The notes: generated by a model not told the origin, from the sequence alone. A stretch of 64,000 nucleotides of DNA from Bubalus kerabau (GCF_029407905.1 NC_073637.1:51398501-51462500), one strand, 5' to 3'. Positions 34,263 through 45,142 are shown, counted from the first letter of the stretch. Program-made: numbers and translations.

Positions 34263-35518
34263 TAGTTTCTGTCAAATCAGAGGCCATTTATTTCATTCAG
34301 ACCAGCTGACTGAGTTAATTTAATATATAGTTGCATTAGAAAGAGTAGACATAATTTTACTGATAGCCATCATATGAAATGAAGTTGATTTTGGTCCACA
34401 GTTTATATTATTTTTTTCCTCACAATTTAGTTTAATAAGATATGAATGACATGCTATGAATAAATAATAAGCTGTGATTTCTGCTGGCAATTACATGTTT
34501 TTAAGTGCAAAATGTAGGAAATTAACTGACCACCTCTCTCCTCTTTCATCCCTACACTTGTATATCTGGTTTTATTTTTAGAAACCGAATATCAGATTAG
34601 TTGAACATATTTTGATAGGTTTAAATGTCTTCAGTGCAAAGGAAATGTCTGAGGCTTTCTAATTTGAGTAAATTTTAAAGACAAGCTGGCTGGCATTAGG
34701 CAATCTGATAAATTCTTTTCCTGTGGAGAGCTCTAAGAAGGTCAGGGAAACAAAGCACTTACAAAACTCTTTCCCTGGAGAGAGCAGGCTGGGGAGGGGG
34801 ACAGTGAGAGAGCTGAGAGCCGGCTTGTCCAAGATGCTTTCATCCGCTGGGTGTCACTGCTGATATGAGATTGAACAAACTGAAAGATATTCCTATGGCA
34901 GCTAGAATTTCTGAGAGACAGGATGTGAAAACCCCAGAGGTTTAGATGCTATCACTTTGCCTTGCTACACGACTGAAAATACCTTGCAGATTTGTTTCAG
35001 AGTGGTGAGCATTCTGGAAAGGGTCCTGGTACTATACACTAAAAAAAAAAAAGAAATATTAGAATTCCTCCCTGTGGCCGAGTAAGCCTCGGTAATAGGT
35101 ACATTCTTGCATGGATTAAATATGCTCTTATGATATGTGTCTGTTTTTCTCAGTTTAGCAAAAAAGTGTTTAAGAGAACACAGCTCCACTGAGGACTTTG
35201 GCACTGGAACATACCTGCAGCTTATTCCTTGGGTTTTCCAGCTTGTAAACAGTGAACAAGCCACTGTATTGCCCAAGTAGACAAGAATTAGGTTAATACT
35301 GCAGCTTTCTTCCTCTCATTTGGTTAAACAGAGTTGACATCTAGTGATGACTTAGGCTTCCTCTGGAGTTTTTTATTCTGCTCTTTTTTTTTTTTTAACC
35401 CATTAGTCTTTTGCTCGAAACAGTTCAAGAAAGTAGATAGAAACTGAAACAATTTTCTCATTATGTGATGTCCTTTGTCTTGTTTCTGAAATAAGAAAGA
35501 AGTACTGACATAAAATCA
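34263..35518. other. Non-coding stretch, no gene seen
   Basis: A GC-richer patch lies at about 34755-34835. T/A runs lie at 35041-35052 and 35384-35397. The 103-codon minus frame at 34965-35276 has no motif. Confidence 0.5.
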
Positions 35519-35982
35519 GCTCAGTTCAGTTCAGTCGCTCAGTCGTGTCCGACTCTTTGCAACCCCATGAACTGCAGCATGCCAGGCCTCCCTGTCCATC
35601 ACCAACTGCTGGAATCTACCCATACTCATGTCCATTGAGTCGGTGATGCCATCCAACCATTTCATCTTCTGTCGTCCCCTTCTCCTCCTGCCCTCAATCT
35701 TTCCCAGCATCAGGGTCTTTTCCAATGACTCAGCTCTTTGCATCAGGTGGCCAAAGTATTGGAGTTTCAGCTTCAACATCAGTCCTTCCAATAAACACAC
35801 AGGACTGATCTCCTTTAGGATGGATTGTTTGAATCTCCTTGCAGTCCAAGGGACTCTCAAGAGTCTTATGCAACACCACAGTTCAAAAGCATCAATTCTT
35901 CTGTGCTCAGCTTTCTTTATAGTCCAACTCTCACATCCATACATGACTATTGGAAAAACCCATAGCTTTGACTAGATAGACC
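35519..35982 (-). mobile_element. BovB LINE 3' part, (TGAAC)n tail
   Basis: A minus-strand 3' fragment with (GTTCA)n at the left, open for 137 codons (35531-35944). It covers CESWTIKK, EGLMLKLKL and the C-terminal KSRTRLSD. The CGA codon that is TGA in many copies is intact here. It ends 5' at 'tagctttgactagatagacc' and is followed by GA-rich DNA. Confidence 0.95.
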
Positions 35983-36029
35983 ACTGGAGGATGCAAGGGG
36001 TGGGGGTGGGGAGTATCTTTCAAATAAGG

Positions 36030-36262
36030 GAAGAAATATGGAAATAAAAAGAAATGGAGATACAGAAAGAAGATAAAGGATAAAAGAATGAAGGAGTTAA
36101 AAAGGTTAGAAGTGGAAGAAGAAAAAGAGGAAGAAGCAGCAGGAGAGGAGAGGGAGGGGGCAGGGGAGGAAGAGGGAGAGAAGAAGAAGAGGAGGAAGAA
36201 GACAGAGAAGGAGAAAAGGGAAAAAAGAGAGGAAAGACAAGAGGAAAGAGGAAATAAATACT
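36030..36262 (+). repeat. GA-rich low-complexity tract
   Basis: Almost pure purine on the plus strand (aagaagaggaggaagaag, ggaggaagagggagag and similar). The Glu/Lys-rich frame across it (36088-36366) and the opposite Ser/Phe-rich frame are artefacts of composition. Confidence 0.93.
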
Positions 36263-36686
36263 TTCCCACCCTCCTATTTAATGAAATTTTGGGTCATTTT
36301 TGGTGCTATGTGTGGTTTGGGGTCGGGGGTGACAGATTGGGGGACAGCAAGTGGTACCACCTGTGACTTTGTGTCACACAGAAACCAAAAAGTAGAACTC
36401 GTTATTAATCTAAGTAACCAGAGATGTAGGTTCAAGGCTGGAAGAGAGGAGACCTGTTTGAGAAAGAAATAATAGGGAATTCATGACCATTTTCAAGGCA
36501 CAGAGTATTTGAAAGTCTAAGAGCTGAACTCGGGAATTGGAGGGACTACAAAACGGTCCCATGCTCCCATTTTATCCTGGCTAGCTTCCTGTATTCATAT
36601 GAACAGAACTGCCACAGCAGATTGAGGTGGTTGTTATTCCACAGAATTGGCCTCAGGTAAAACGTGGATCCTGTTTAGAGTTCTCT
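36263..36686. other. Non-coding stretch, no gene seen
   Basis: Nothing recognised; G-rich at 36315-36350. Confidence 0.5.
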
Positions 36687-36998
36687 AGTCAGCCTCCTGG
36701 GAGAAGGCAATGGCACCCCACTCCAGTACTCTTGGCTTGGAAAATCCCATGGACAGAGGAGCCTGGTGGGCTGCAGTCCATGGGGTCGCGAAGAGTCAGG
36801 CATGACTGAGCGACTTCCCTTTCACTTTTCACTTTCATGCATTGGAGAAGGAAATGGCAACCCACTCTAGTGTTCTTGCCTGGAGAATCCCATGAACAGA
36901 GAAGCCTGGTAGGCTGCAGTCCATGGGATCGCACAGAGTCGGACATGACTGAAGCAACTTAGCAGTAGCAGCAGCAGCAGCAGCAGTCAGCTTCCTGG
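36687..36998 (+). mobile_element. BovA2 SINE with 14-bp target duplication
   Basis: Complete sense-strand dimer: 'gagaaggcaatggcaccccactccag', linker 'ttcacttttcactttcatgcattggag', second unit, (AGC)n tail at 36962-36984. The element is 36701-36984. Flanks AGTCAGCCTCCTGG (36687-36700) and AGTCAGCTTCCTGG (36985-36998) differ once. Confidence 0.96.
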
Positions 36999-37044
36999 CA
37001 TTTTGAAAAAAGTGGACAAGGGTGGAGGTGACAGGTTTGTATAG

Positions 37045-37135
37045 GATGTTAGCTCTGTTTGTTCACTGTTACATTCTTAGCTCTCAGCACATAGTAGGTG
37101 TTTAGTCCATTTCTCTTGAATTGTTGAATGGACAA
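37045..37135 (+). mobile_element. L2/MIR-type 3' end
   Basis: 'gctctgtttgttcactgttacattcttagctctcagcacatagtaggtgtttagtcc...gttgaatgga' is the usual 3' terminus of mammal-wide L2/MIR-type repeats in sense orientation. Confidence 0.65.
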
Positions 37136-37454
37136 GTCTCCTAGAAGAGTGACTTTGGTACTTGTGACTCCCAGACATTTAGTTAGATTTTGTTTTCCCA
37201 GCATTTGCCCTTGTCCCAGAAGTGGGCACTCTTGTATATACTTCAGATGTGCCCTAAGTACTGAGTCTTTAGTATCCTACTGGAAGTTTCCTGGCTCGTT
37301 CAGCAGAAGGAGTCTCGAAAATCTATTTATTAATTAAATCTCAGCAACACTGGAACAATCAAAGGAGGAAAGAACATGGTGTCAAGTCACCAGAAAGGGA
37401 GCTCTAAGTCCCTTGTTAAAGGATTATCTTGGTGAGTAGGTGACTGCCGGGAGC

Positions 37455-37553
37455 TGGCATATTGCATATTGAGTGCATATTGCATATTGAGTGCAGCACT
37501 TTCCACAGCATCATCTTTCAGGATCTGGAATAGCTCAACTGGAATTCTATCAC
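37455..37553 (-). mobile_element. 99-bp antisense BovB patch inside the LTR
   Basis: The segment matches the BovB RT region (minus strand IPVELFQILKDDAV...; compare 20088-20162). It lacks both BovB ends and a tail. It sits between two copies of TGCCGGGAGC (37445-37454 and 37554-37563), the first ten bases of the LTR. Within it an 18-bp unit, catattgcatattgagtg, is tandemly doubled (37458-37475, 37476-37493), where other BovBs have a single catattgagtg. Confidence 0.9.
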
Positions 37554-38398
37554 TGCCGGGAGCCAGCGTGAGGAGCTCTACCCATGGCAAAGGTCATGAG
37601 GAAGGAGGCTCGGCACACGCAAAGGCGGGATCGAGCCTCAGGAGTCCCCCTGGAAATTCTCGAGCATCTACCCCCAAACCAGAGTCTGCCTACTTTCTGC
37701 TTTGTGCTTTCACCTACACCTCTGACTTTATGGGGGCTGTCCCCCACTACCTCTCTCTGAAAAAAGAGTTAGCTTACAGCTCCAGTTAATAATTCCTGGG
37801 TGTGACAGTGTTTCAACCTACAAACTCCTTTGGAAATCCTCTAGTCCGCCTGAATAGGTTTTTCCGGCCACATGTGATTGTTCAGAGCCTCCCAGCTGTG
37901 AGAGGCAGGAGATGTTCTAAACTGTCTAAACACAGATTCTTTTGAGTAGTTAAAAGATTGATTAGAAATTGTATTGGTGAAGGGTTTTTCACTTATTGGG
38001 CCAATGTTTGCTGCTAAGTCTCCATACTCCGTACCTACTGTGTCCTTGGCAGTGTATTGATTGATATAATGGGTGTATAGAAATGTAAGTAGTAGCCTCA
38101 ATGTTTGTAACCTTGGAACCTTGAATTAATTCTTTTCTTGATTGAGCTCACCTCACCTTTGCCCTATAGGAATGCAGCTTTGTCCAATGCCTTTTTGGAG
38201 GCTGGTGACTGACTTTGGAATAATTACCTTTAGAGAAAAATAAGTTTCTTAAAATGTTAACAGGCCTCCTGGCCAGAAGATGATGTCAATCACCTGAACT
38301 TTTGCATATGATAAATTTGAAAGCCTGGCTTTGATTAGAACCAGGAACTGCTGTCCTTGCATGACTCCACCCCATTATCCTCTATGCATAACTTAAGG

Positions 38399-38423
38399 TA
38401 TAAAAACTACTTTGGAAAATAAA
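38399..38423 (+). promoter_or_regulatory. LTR TATA box and polyadenylation signal
   Basis: TATAAAAA (38399-38406) is followed 11 bases later by AATAAA (38418-38423). This close spacing is what an LTR needs at the U3/R border. Whether it is still active cannot be told from sequence. Confidence 0.6.
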
Positions 38424-39032
38424 GTGTGGGCCTTATTCACTGAAACTTGGTCTCCCCATGTTGCTCTCTCTCTCAAATTCTGGCTGAGTCTCCATCTGGA
38501 GTGCGGAACCCGCCATGCTTGCTAATTATGCCTGGGCTTCTAAGATCCGACCGGGGAGGCCTCAGTGTCTCCTCTCCTTCGGGAGAACGGAAGGATGCCT
38601 GCGGCCTATGTAAGTGGTGCAAACTTCTTGTCTTGAAGTTTTATTGGTCTCCCGCATAAACCAAGCTACTCAGCCTCTTTTCTCCACTGAATTTTCCTAC
38701 TGAGCTATCCTCATTCTATTACTCTTTATATCCTTAATTAACGTTTAATTAAGCAGTTGTTTCCTGATCCTCGCCTACGCTGTCTCTCCTTCGAATACCC
38801 TGGATCAGCTGGGGCTGGACCCCGGCAGGTGACATGAACACAAAGCTTCCTACCAAGTCAACTCTCTTATTTTCAGAACACTGCTTAATAAGCTGACTAT
38901 GCATGCCAAAACATTTTTTCTTTTCCGAAAAATTAACCCATACTTGTGCTTAAAAATTAGAACAAACCTGGTATAGCCAACAAAATCTATGAAGTCTAGT
39001 TGCTTTTTAATGTAATTTTGATTTGGGTAAAT

Positions 39033-39092
39033 GTAGTCCATAGAGTTGTGAGAGTAGGACACAACTGAGCAGCTAAACAACAACAACAAATG
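39033..39092 (+). mobile_element. BovA/BovB 3' end fragment
   Basis: 'gtagtccatagagttgtgagagtaggacacaactgagcagctaaacaacaacaac' is the shared 3' end of BovA and BovB with an AAC-type tail like that at 18600-18616. It is too short to assign to one family. Confidence 0.7.
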
Positions 39093-40233
39093 TAGCTACA
39101 TAGAAGTTGCAGCAAACAGATGGTTTTAATTCATTTAAGTTATGGTGTTTAAAACCTTTTCCCCTACATCTTGAGTAGGTAAGAATATTGGCATTGGAAA
39201 CAGAAGCGACAATGCCACTGCCTCCTTTGCTCTCTGTTTTCCACAATACGAGTCTATGATTATCTTAAGTGTGCATCTTAATTGGAAATATTCTTGAGAG
39301 GAAAAAATATATTCCCCTGCATATTCTCACATGAATAATGTTGCAAGCTTAACTGATGAAAATTCGCTCTGGTTGGCAACTAAGTAAAAGTGATTTCTTT
39401 CATTTAGGTTTGTTTTCTATAAAGTATTAGTATGTGTGTGAGTATGTGTAGGTATGTATGTGCGAGTGTGTGTTGACAGGCATTATATAATACATGCGTA
39501 TGTTCATATGTATATATATGCATACTGTTTTTCTTTGGCGGGATTTCATCAGAGGAATCGCAATTAATTAGTCACAAATATATGAGAGCTATAAGCAATA
39601 ATAAGTAAAGCATTATTACCCAATTCCAGGAAAGTCAGAGTAGGATAGTTAGTGAAAATCTTTTGATACTACTGATTGGATTGAGATAATCTCCTGGGGG
39701 CAGAAATACAGACTTCATCATTAGACAATTGCAAACTAGATTACTGAAAACATCAGTGGCCATACTATTGGAATATTTCTCTAGCCATGTAGGCTTGTCT
39801 TAAATGTTTCCTTAGTTTTTTGGATTTACCTTAGGCTTTGTATTATTTTTGTATTCAGCTTTATTTTTCTACGCTTTTATTGTATAATTGCTAAGATAGT
39901 ACCGGAGGCTAGTCTTTCATTTTTGTGCTTATCCTGCAATTTCCTTTAAGTGCATACACATCATTATTATGGCGATTCAATGTGTGTGATTAAATCAACA
40001 CTATTAAAATTTAATGAGGAAAAATTTCTAAGATCTTCTTTAATAATTTATGCCTCGAGTAGATATTCTTGGTATTTTTCACATAATTCATGAGACAAAA
40101 TGTGTGTGGCGGTATATGTTTTCACTGGCAAATAAGCTTATGGTTGTGAAATGAAATTGTAAGCAGTTCAGGGAAGATGAAGGCAATAAAGGTAATAATA
40201 AAGGAAAAGGAGATTGGGATTGACATATGTACA
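39093..40233. other. Non-coding stretch with a degenerate (TG)n region
   Basis: 39428-39530 is rich in tgtgtg, gtatgt and tatata units. The rest is unrecognised AT-rich DNA. Confidence 0.5.
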
Positions 40234-40242
40234 CTATATATA

Positions 40243-40284
<42 letters not shown>
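40234..40284. repeat. (TA)n microsatellite
   Basis: About 25 TA units with one interruption (tatatatactatata), directly in front of a BovB 3' tail. Confidence 0.95.
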
Positions 40285-40287
<3 letters not shown>

Positions 40288-40516
40288 TCAGTTCAGTTCA
40301 GTTCAGTTGCTCAGTTGTGTCCGACTCTTTGTGACCCCATGAATCGCAGCATGCCAGGCCTCCCTATCCATCCCCATCCATGAACTCCTGGAGTTCACCC
40401 AAACTCACGTGCATCGAGTCAGTGATGCCATCCAGCCATCTCATCCTCTGTCATCCCCTTCTCCTCCCGCCCCCAATCCCTCCCAGCATCAGAGTCTTTT
40501 CCAATAAGTCAACTCT
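40288..40516 (-). mobile_element. BovB LINE 3' end, short
   Basis: The (GTTCA)n tail at 40291-40306 abuts the TA microsatellite. The copy is truncated at 'aagtcaactct' (40516). The C-terminal frame has TGA at the recurrent CGA site. A BovA2 inserted exactly at its 5' junction (next entry). Confidence 0.93.
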
Positions 40517-40803
40517 ATTCTGCTGCTGCCAAGTCGCTTCAGTCATGTCTGACTCTGTGTGACCCCATAGACGGCAGCCCACCAGGCTCCCCTGTCCCTG
40601 GGATTCTCCAGGCAAGAACACTGGAGTGGGTTGCCATTTCCTTCTCCAATGCATGAAAGTGAAAAGTAAAAGTGAAGTCGCTCAGTCGTGTCCGACTCTT
40701 CGCAACCCCATGGACTGCAGCCTACCAGGCTCCTCTATCCATGGGATTTTGTAGGCAAGAGTACTGGAGTGGGGTGCCATCGCCTTCTCCGAGTCAACTC
40801 TAT
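40507..40803 (-). mobile_element. BovA2 SINE inserted at a BovB junction, 12-bp target duplication
   Basis: Short (CTG)3 tail, two BovA units and the 'aaagtgaaaagtaaaagtgaag' linker on the plus strand. The element is 40519-40791, flanked by perfect AGTCAACTCTAT at 40507-40518 and 40792-40803. The duplicated target includes the last ten bases of the BovB, so the BovA2 came later. Confidence 0.95.
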
Positions 40804-40816
40804 AATTCAGGTCATA

Positions 40817-41455
40817 TCAGTTCAGTTCAGTCGCTCAGTCACGTCCGACTGTTTGTGACCACATGGACTGCAGCATGCCAGGCTTCCCTGTCCATCACCA
40901 ACTCCCGGAGCTTACTCAAACTCATGTCCATAGAGTCAGTGATGCCATCCAACCATCTCACCCTCTGTCGTCCCCTTCTCCTCCCGCCTTCGATCTTTCC
41001 CAGCATCAGGGTCTTTTCAAATGAGTCAGTTCTTAACATCAGGTGGCCGAAGTATTGGAGTTTCAGCTTCAGTATCCAGTCCTTCCAATGAATATTCAGG
41101 ACTCATTTCCTTTAGGATGGACTGGCTGGATCTCCTTGCTGTCCAAGGGACTCGCAAGAGTCTTCTCCAACACCACAATTCAAAAGCATCAGTTCTTCAG
41201 CATTCAGCTTTCTTTATAGTCCAACTCTCACATCCATACATGACTACTGGAAAAATCATAGCTTTGATGAGATGGACATTTTTTGACCAAGTAATGTCTC
41301 TGCTTTTTATTATGCTGACTAGGTTGGTCATAACTTTTCTTCCAAGGAGCAAGCGTCTTTTAATTTCATGGCTGCAATCACCATCTGCAGTGATTTTGGA
41401 GCCCAAAAATGTAAAGTCTTTCACTGTTTCCCTTGTTTCCCCATCTATTTGCCAT
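40817..41455 (-). mobile_element. BovB LINE 3' part, (TGAAC)n tail
   Basis: A second minus-strand BovB, 13 bases beyond the SINE duplication. It runs from tail (40817) to 'catctatttgccat' (41455), where a (TA)n begins. It encodes the C-terminal segments (CESWTIKK, DSFEKTLML). The frame is interrupted between an N-proximal part (41197-41481) and a C-proximal part (40839-41039). Confidence 0.95.
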
Positions 41456-41474
41456 ATGTATATATATATATATA
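41456..41474. repeat. Short (TA)n
   Basis: gtatatatatatatata at the 5' truncation point of the BovB. Confidence 0.85.
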
Positions 41475-41480
41475 AAACCA

Positions 41481-41689
41481 CGTGTGCTCAGTCACTTCAG
41501 TTATGTCTGATTCTTTGCGACCCTATGGACTGTTGCCCACTGGGCTCCTTTGTCCGTGGGATTCTCCAGGCAATGATAATGGAATGGGTTGCCATTTCCT
41601 TCTCCAGGGGATCTTCCTGACCCAGGGATCAAGCCCAGGGACCCAGGGATCCCTTCATCTCCTGCATTGAAGGCAGATAGATTACTAAT
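41481..41689 (-). mobile_element. Bov-tA SINE, head truncated
   Basis: Reversed BovA body, then the start of the reversed tRNA head ('catctcctgcattgaaggcagatagattac'). The head is cut before 'accactgagccacc'. A small duplication (acccagggatc twice, 41621-41653) lies in the B-box region. Confidence 0.9.
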
Positions 41690-41912
41690 AAGGACCTACC
41701 ATATAACACAGAAAACTCTACTCAATACACTGTAATGACCTATACAGGAAAAGAATCTAAAAAGGAGTGGGTAAAAAAAATAAAATAAATAAAGAAAGAA
41801 AGAAAGAAAAAGGAGTGGATATATGTATATGTATAATTGACTTACTTTGTTGTATACCTGAAACCAATTCAACATTATAAATCAACTGTACTCCAGTAAA
41901 AATTTTTTTAAA
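41690..41912 (+). mobile_element. L1 3' end
   Basis: Sense L1 terminus: 'aaaactctactcaatacactgtaatgacctatacaggaaaagaatctaaaaa', then 'gtggatatatgtatatgtataattgacttactttgttgtatacctgaaacc', then 'aacattataaatcaactgtactccagtaaaaa'. It is split by a 36-bp A-rich insertion at 41771-41806. Confidence 0.9.
41759..41818 (+). mobile_element. Poly(A)-only insertion with 12-bp target duplication
   Basis: AAAAAGGAGTGG occurs at 41759-41770 and 41807-41818. Between them is only gtaaaaaaaataaaataaat plus (AAAG)n (36 bases). Other L1 ends have this target once. This looks like a retro-insertion that copied nothing but a tail. A slippage duplication of the 12-mer is the alternative. Confidence 0.75.
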
Positions 41913-43183
41913 GAAAAAATCTATTTTTCATATAGCAATGCCATTATTCTGAATACTGAGCTGGCTTGCACACAGGGAGCTGACAGTATCTATATATGGA
42001 TCAGTATTTTCTGTGAAGCACTATTTGGAACTGGTGAAAATGTGTGCCATATAGGTAGGAAGAATAAAGAGTTAACCCTAATGTCACTTATGAAAATCCC
42101 TGTGTGAGAAATTGAGCCTACGTTGCTGGGGTAAAACCAACACGTGTTAGGCTGGAATGTGTATGCACAAGAGGCTTTATTGATATTTCATGGCAATTTA
42201 ATGCGGCATAACTTGCAATCTCTAGTACAGTGCTGCCCCCATACATAATTTTCATTGACTTCTTAACATTTAAACTAGACACAATTTAAATCTTTCTAAG
42301 CAGGTCAGCGTAAGGAAAAACCTTATTGCCTACAAGTAGTTTCATGGTGGGGATAAACTTTAATTGCCTCTCTGTCGGTGAATAATTAGTAGTATTGCAT
42401 GTTATGTGCAAAGAAAATTATAACCAACAGTAACCTGTTAAAAAGAGTTATAGTTGTTCTGTTTTTTTTTTTTTTTTTTTTGGAAGGGGGGGCTGGACTA
42501 TATTAGATTATTAAATGCTCTGGGCTCTCAAATTTATTAGGTAGAGACCTTAAAGAAAACAAGTCTTAAAGACAATATTTCTAGCTAAGATATTATATCC
42601 TCTATTTCTTCCCTCACTTGAACTTTCCTAGTCCATAAAAAGGATCATAAACCATGACATGAGTTTAAATTTTTTGTTTTTTCTCTCAGTCAGAAGACAA
42701 TGTTAGCGTGGAGAGTGTATTCTGTATTTCTCCTGTCTGATTTCATTGGCCACAGTGTCTCCTTTTGGATTTTAAAGAATACAGCTTTTCTTATCTTTCA
42801 TGAATAGTTAGCCATATTTTTAAACAATAAAAAAAATTGTCAAAAATTGGAATTTAAGACAAAAGTTCATCTTATTCCCACAGAGCAGATGAACAACATA
42901 AAGTCTCCTGGATCTGTTCGTTCCATGTTCTCTCCTGTTATTCTCAGGTAAACAGATTCATTCTCTGAATATGACTAAATCGTCTCAGCAGATAGGAGAT
43001 AATGGAATCTTTTAAACTGGTGGTAAGTGTCTCTCTCCCTGGGAACATTGGGGAATATTTGAGAATGATTTTATCACATGTGTGGGGATTTCCACAGCCA
43101 TTTGTTGAGTATTGGCCAGTGAAGACCATTCTCATCCAGGGCACCAATAGTGCTTTGTAGAGAACCGGTTAGCTTTATGATTA
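41913..43183. other. Non-coding stretch, no gene seen
   Basis: A 20-base T run followed by a G run (42462-42492). No repeat family or exon is recognised. Confidence 0.5.
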
Positions 43184-43414
43184 TTTTTTTAAGTATTTAT
43201 TTATTTTGGCTGTGTTAGTTCTTATTTGTGACATGCAGGATCTTTCACTAAGAGCACAGACTCCCTAACTGTGGCACGGAGGCTCAGTAGTTGTGGCGTG
43301 TGGGCTTAGTTGCTCTGCTGCATGTGGGATCTTAGTTCTCTGACCAGGAATCAAGCCTGTGTACCCTGCATTGCAAAGCAGATTCTTAACCACTGGACCA
43401 CCAGGGAAGTCCCA
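43184..43414 (-). mobile_element. CHR-type SINE
   Basis: Plus strand: (TTTA)n tail region, 'ggctgtgttagttctt', the body 'ctcagtagttgtggcgtgtgggcttagttgctc', reversed B-box region 'gaccaggaatcaagcc', and reversed head 'ttaaccactggaccaccagggaagtccc'. Confidence 0.92.
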
Positions 43415-44024
43415 GATTTATTCTTAATATGAGGGAAATCTCTAGTCTTCTCTGATTCCCATAGGTCACATTAAGTGTTCCTATTCAGTGTTTCCATAGT
43501 AGCTTTTACATGTATTTATCATACTATTCTATATTTTTAAAAAATTGTGACTCTGTGACTGTCTCCCACAGATACTTTTGAGCCCTTGCAGCATATGGCT
43601 GTTCCCTGTTCATTTTTCAAGGTGGGAACTCAGTGCAAAGACTTTTAATGAAATAAACTAGTGGAGCATCCAGGAAGCTAAATTAGACCATATGATTTTA
43701 AAAGGATAAGAAATGTCAAATGTGGTAAATAGTGAAGTAGGATTTAAAATTTAATAAACTTCATTATTCAGATAGAAAGAGGAATATTGTTATTTTTCTT
43801 GTATTGAATCATGAAGCATCATATTCTGATGAAAATATGATATGTTCAAAACTTAAGGAAGAAGTTTCCTTCAAGGTATTAGAATTATGATATAGTGGTA
43901 ATTACTTAATCAGTCACATTTCATAGGTGACAACCCCAAATCAGAGTCTTTAACTGATATGTTTAAGATTTCTTGTTCATATAGATATTTTATGACAGAA
44001 TCAGAACTAAATGTGGAAGTAGTA
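43415..44024. other. Non-coding stretch, no gene seen
   Basis: Nothing recognised. Confidence 0.5.
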
Positions 44025-44329
44025 AAACTCACAAGGAGGACTTCTCTGGTGGTCCAGTGGTTAAGAATCCACCTGCCAATGCAGGGGACGTGGGTTCGAT
44101 CCCTGGTCTGGGAAGATCTCACAAGCTGTGGGGCACCTAAACCCATGAACCGGAGCTACTGAAGCCTGTGCACCTAGAGCCCACGCTCTGCCACAAAAGA
44201 AGCCATCACAAGAAAAGCCCATGTACTGCAACTAGAGTAGCCCCCACTCACCACAGAGGAAGCCCACATGCAGCAACGAAGATCCACTGCAACCAAAAAT
44301 AAATACATAATTAAGTTAAGAAACCCACA
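44025..44329 (+). mobile_element. CHR-type SINE, well preserved
   Basis: Head with A-box-like tggtccagtgg (44049-44059) and B-box ggttcgatcc (44093-44102), i.e. a recognisable pol III internal promoter. Then 'actgaagcctgtgcacctagagcc', 'agaagccatcac' and 'ctagagtagcccc' segments, and an AAAT-type tail. Flanks AAACTCACA (44025-44033) and AAACCCACA (44321-44329) are a likely target duplication. Confidence 0.94.
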
Positions 44330-44657
44330 GAGACAGGAGTTGTACTCCCCAACATCTAACACGGGGTGCCTGCCATATGTGAGAACTCTACAAGGTCAGT
44401 TGAATGACATTGAATGAATGAATGCTTCTCAACTCTTAGCTCACAGTTCATTCAATTACACCATATGGCCTTCCTGGAATGAAGCTGATGGATGACTTAA
44501 AGATAAAACAGATACACACTGGTCCAGAAGAGTTTTATTTGAGCCAGGATAAGTGTCTTCTCTTAACTAAAATATTAGAAGATGGTATGTCAAGCAGTTT
44601 CTCAGTAGCAAATTTCACGTACTTCAGTCATTATCAGTTGGACTCTGTTATGTGATG

Positions 44658-44795
44658 GGTTGGGAAGATCCCCTGGAGGAGGGAATGGCAACTGATTCCA
44701 GTGTCCTTGCCTGGAGAATTCCATGGACAGAGGAGCCTGGCAGGCCATAGTCTGTGGGGTTGCAAAGAGCTGGACATGACTGAGTGGCTAACACA
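44658..44795 (+). mobile_element. BovA/Bov-tA, 5'-truncated
   Basis: Begins inside the SINE ('gggttgggaagatcccctggagg') and runs to 'ggacatgactgagtggctaac'. The tRNA head is missing. Confidence 0.9.
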
Positions 44796-44934
44796 GCTTA
44801 CTACATGAGGCTTGTTTCTTGGAATTCACCTGCACTTGGTGGATGGATCAATTTATGTGAACTGGATGAACCATAATATTTTAGCAGCAGTCTGTTTCCC
44901 TCCTGTGATTTATATTCTAATGTATAAAACAAGT

Positions 44935-45142
44935 TGTTGTTGCAGTTGTTTAGTTGCTAAGTCAAGGTCTGTCACACTATGGTCTGTAGCCTGACAGGCT
45001 CCACTGTCCATGAGATTTCCCAGGCAAGAACACAGAAGAGGATTGCCATTTCCTTCTCCAAGGGATTTTCCCAAGCCAGGGATCAAACCCATGTCTCCTG
45101 CGTTGCAGGTCAATTCTTTACCACTGTGCCACCCGGGAAGAC
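44935..45142 (-). mobile_element. Bov-tA SINE
   Basis: (TTG)n tail at the left, diverged BovA body, reversed tRNA head at the right ('ttctttaccactgtgccacccgggaagac'). Confidence 0.92.

Larger units (their letters stand above)
37439..38833 (+). mobile_element. Solo endogenous retroviral LTR (class II/BTLTR1-like) with 6-bp target duplication
   Basis: The LTR runs from TGCCGGGAGC (37445) to CCCCGGCA (38827), with TG...CA ends forming short inverted repeats (tgccggg/cccggca). GGTGAC flanks both sides (37439-37444 and 38828-38833). A 6-bp duplication is typical of class II (ERVK-like) integration. TATAAAAA is at 38399-38406 and AATAAA at 38418-38423, giving a U3 of roughly 950 bp. There are no internal viral genes on either side, so it is a solo LTR left by LTR-LTR recombination. 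A BovB patch lies 10 bp inside the left end. The family name is from memory of bovine LTRs and should be checked. Sense orientation is set by the TATA and poly(A) signals. Confidence 0.85.

Noticed and set aside
36088..36366. Glu/Lys-rich 92-codon frame
   Set aside because: Product of a purine-only low-complexity tract; the opposite strand is equally open.
37469..37789. 106-codon frame at the start of the LTR
   Set aside because: Spans the BovB patch and U3 of the LTR; no independent coding evidence.
44037..44110. tRNA gene
   Set aside because: A- and B-box-like motifs are present, but they belong to a SINE head; no cloverleaf with an intact acceptor stem is expected. The same applies to every Bov-tA and CHR head here.
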